NCBI GenBank assembly: GCA_031426355.1
Contig: JANPLD010000082.1
Span: 1-24,721 of the forward strand
Length of the DNA stretch: 24,721 nt
Direction of reading: 5' to 3'
Source: JANPLD01 sp031426355
Lineage (GTDB): Bacteria; Pseudomonadota; Alphaproteobacteria; Rickettsiales; UBA8987
Part shown: positions 23,291-24,721 of the stretch, one piece after another
How positions within the stretch are numbered: position 1 is the first letter of the stretch
Layout: every line of letters starts with the position of its first letter
Translations under genes and position numbers: made by a program
The notes under the pieces: model-generated
What the model saw: only the letters and a program-made list of their open reading frames with translations
Database searches by the model: none
Told to the model about the DNA's origin: nothing

Positions 23291-24721
23291 TTATTGTCGC
23301 TGACTAACTTGTGCTATAGGGTAAACAACATTATCATATACAGAAAATTTTGGTATCTGATCTTGAAATATTTTTAACTGTTTTAAATCGATTTGAACTG
23401 AATGTTCATGGCCAAGAATTAAAACATCCACCCCTTTTCCTAAGGGAGTATTTGCATGGTTAGGGTTAACACTTTTGAAACCAGTTTGAAAAACTCCATC
23501 CTTATCAAAATTAACAGGAAAAATTCTTAAAGGGTTAAATTCCACATTTTCTAATACAAGCTTTTCACCTTTCTTTAGGGGTTCTCCTAATAAGGATAAC
23601 TTATCTGTATATTTTTTTAATTCAGGATTAGTTTCACCCAGCCTTACATGGGAACATAAAGATAAAACCTTACGCTCCCCTGTTTCTGCATCAATAGAAA
23701 CATAAGTAGCAATGATCTCTCCAACAGAAAATTCATTAGGGTCTAAAGCTTCTTTTCTTTTTACTTGTTTTTCTAAATCTTTCGTAGGATATATTTTATA
23801 TTTCAAATCTCCATCTGGCTTATTTTTACTATTCATAATGTCAGATTCCAAAGTATAATCTCCATTTTCAAAATCACCTTTTATATTTGTGGTGCGGTCA
23901 AACTGTAATTGTACTGGATAATATTTCCTGCCCTGAAATTCAATAAATTCTAAGTACTCCGGATTCATGTTATTGAGTTCGTCAGCCGATGCAAAATTAA
24001 TTCTAATAGAACGACCACTATTTACAATTGATTTTGCCATCATAGGTTTACTAGAGCCGTGAATTTTAACCCGGTTAATATCAGGATTTGCAAGAAGTTT
24101 AAAAAATTCCCGGTCTATATTTTTTACTTCCGGAAGATTTTTGTCAGATAAATCTGACAAATATTCAGCAAATTTAATTGCAACTTCACTTTTCTCACTT
24201 TCAGACAATAGAGAAAATGCAATAGGTATCACAGAAGCTGCAAGTTTTGAATGACTTTTAAAATAATAATCTGATCCATCCATCCTCTGTAGTTTTGCCA
24301 AAGAAGGTATTTCATTATCATTCAATGATTTAATAATATTGCTCCATACATTTTTAGGAAAACGTCTCATATTTTCTTTCCCAAATAATATGCCCCATGC
24401 TGTATCTTCCTGCCAGTGATCAGGAAAGTATTTAGCAACCTTATCTAATTTATCGCTACACATAAGTAGGTTTTGCAGAGCATTAGCAAATAACTTACCG
24501 TAATCTTCACCAATCCCTACCAATGAATTTGTAAGTGGCCCTACAGTATTATTTTTTATCCAGTGATCTACAGCATAACAATATTGCTGATTTATAGAAT
24601 CTATCGGACTAAATAAGTTTCCGGTACGGGGAGTATTTTCTGTATAAATAATAATTGAAGTATCGCCTTTTGCCCTAATTATCTTATCAGATAAAAGTGT
24701 GGTTTTGGGTTTATTTTGTTC
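23291..24721 (-). CDS. Large protein of unknown function, N-terminus beyond the window
   Basis: The frame has no stop from 24721 down to the stop at 23293-23291, so at least 476 residues are visible and the true start lies outside; a TTG at 24523 is only an internal Leu. I do not recognise a family. The visible N-terminal part is helical with aromatic pairs (YCYAVDHWIKNN, YFPDHWQEDTAWGILFG). The middle holds KIHGSSKPMMAKSIVNSGRS and EYLEFIEFQGRKYYPVQLQF. The last 200 residues look rich in beta strands, with charged turns, VGEIIATYVSIDAETGERK and GVDVLILGHEHSVQI. No membrane segment, Walker motif or coiled coil is seen in the visible part. GHEH resembles a metal motif of phosphoesterases, but its partners are absent. 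Base composition looks more AT-rich than the repair cluster. Confidence 0.75.
   Translation of the reverse strand, partial: EQNKPKTTLLSDKIIRAKGDTSIIIYTENTPRTGNLFSPIDSINQQYCYAVDHWIKNNTVGPLTNSLVGIGEDYGKLFANALQNLLMCSDKLDKVAKYFPDHWQEDTAWGILFGKENMRRFPKNVWSNIIKSLNDNEIPSLAKLQRMDGSDYYFKSHSKLAASVIPIAFSLLSESEKSEVAIKFAEYLSDLSDKNLPEVKNIDREFFKLLANPDINRVKIHGSSKPMMAKSIVNSGRSIRINFASADELNNMNPEYLEFIEFQGRKYYPVQLQFDRTTNIKGDFENGDYTLESDIMNSKNKPDGDLKYKIYPTKDLEKQVKRKEALDPNEFSVGEIIATYVSIDAETGERKVLSLCSHVRLGETNPELKKYTDKLSLLGEPLKKGEKLVLENVEFNPLRIFPVNFDKDGVFQTGFKSVNPNHANTPLGKGVDVLILGHEHSVQIDLKQLKIFQDQIPKFSVYDNVVYPIAQVSQRQ

Noticed and set aside
23400..23470. GHEH in the unknown protein as a metallophosphoesterase motif
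   Set aside because: The other metal-binding motifs (DxH, GD, GNH) are absent from the visible part, and here GHEH is near the C-terminus without the usual context.
24521..24523. TTG as start of the unknown protein at the right edge
   Set aside because: The frame continues without a stop to the end of the window and no ribosome site precedes the TTG, so it is read as an internal Leu.
1..24721. CRISPR array, tRNA, rRNA, insertion sequence or prophage
   Set aside because: No regularly spaced repeats, tRNA-like cloverleaf, transposase or phage structural gene was seen on reading both strands.

Overview
The window reads as a chromosomal segment of an AT-rich alphaproteobacterium. This is inferred from gene content, not from a search. 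The pointers are the four-gene ATP-dependent ligase repair cluster, an Mla-type lipid transporter with an N-terminal STAS domain on its permease, a 17-kDa-antigen-like glycine-zipper protein, a DUF4345 protein and a PepSY/OmpR/kinase operon. No rRNA, tRNA, CRISPR array, insertion sequence or phage gene was recognised. Genus is left open.

Layout. (A) 1-4739, plus strand: a signalling operon of a truncated single-domain response regulator, a soluble REC-kinase-REC hybrid kinase, a periplasmic YfiR-like protein and a large membrane sensor kinase with a PAS domain. (B) 4858-7200, plus strand: a PepSY protein, OmpR-type regulator and membrane histidine kinase operon. All three genes carry frameshifts, four in total, although the rest of each reading frame is well preserved. 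(C) 7184-12921: the ligase-associated DNA-repair cluster, with phosphoesterase and Lhr-type helicase on the minus strand and beta-CASP exonuclease and ATP-dependent ligase on the plus strand, diverging from a 46-bp gap. (D) 12922-15231: an area of small genes: two tandem micro-lipoproteins (31 and 41 aa, minus strand), a 24-aa membrane peptide, a 200-aa membrane protein followed by a strong terminator, a DUF4345 protein, a 43-aa basic peptide and an ASCH-domain protein. (E) 15427-18725: a zinc alcohol dehydrogenase followed by a large-subunit (HPII-type) catalase. (F) 18780-22806: a tightly overlapping Mla/MCE lipid-transport operon (permease, ATPase, MCE protein, auxiliary lipoprotein) with a CysZ/EI24-type membrane protein behind it. 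(G) 22816-24721, minus strand: a glycine-zipper envelope protein and the C-terminal part of a large protein of unknown function that runs off the window.

Taken together the segment deals with sensing (A, B), DNA repair (C), oxidative and aldehyde stress (E) and envelope upkeep (D, F, G). The most notable points are the concentration of frameshifts in one operon, the very small genes in region D, and the unrecognised protein at the right edge.
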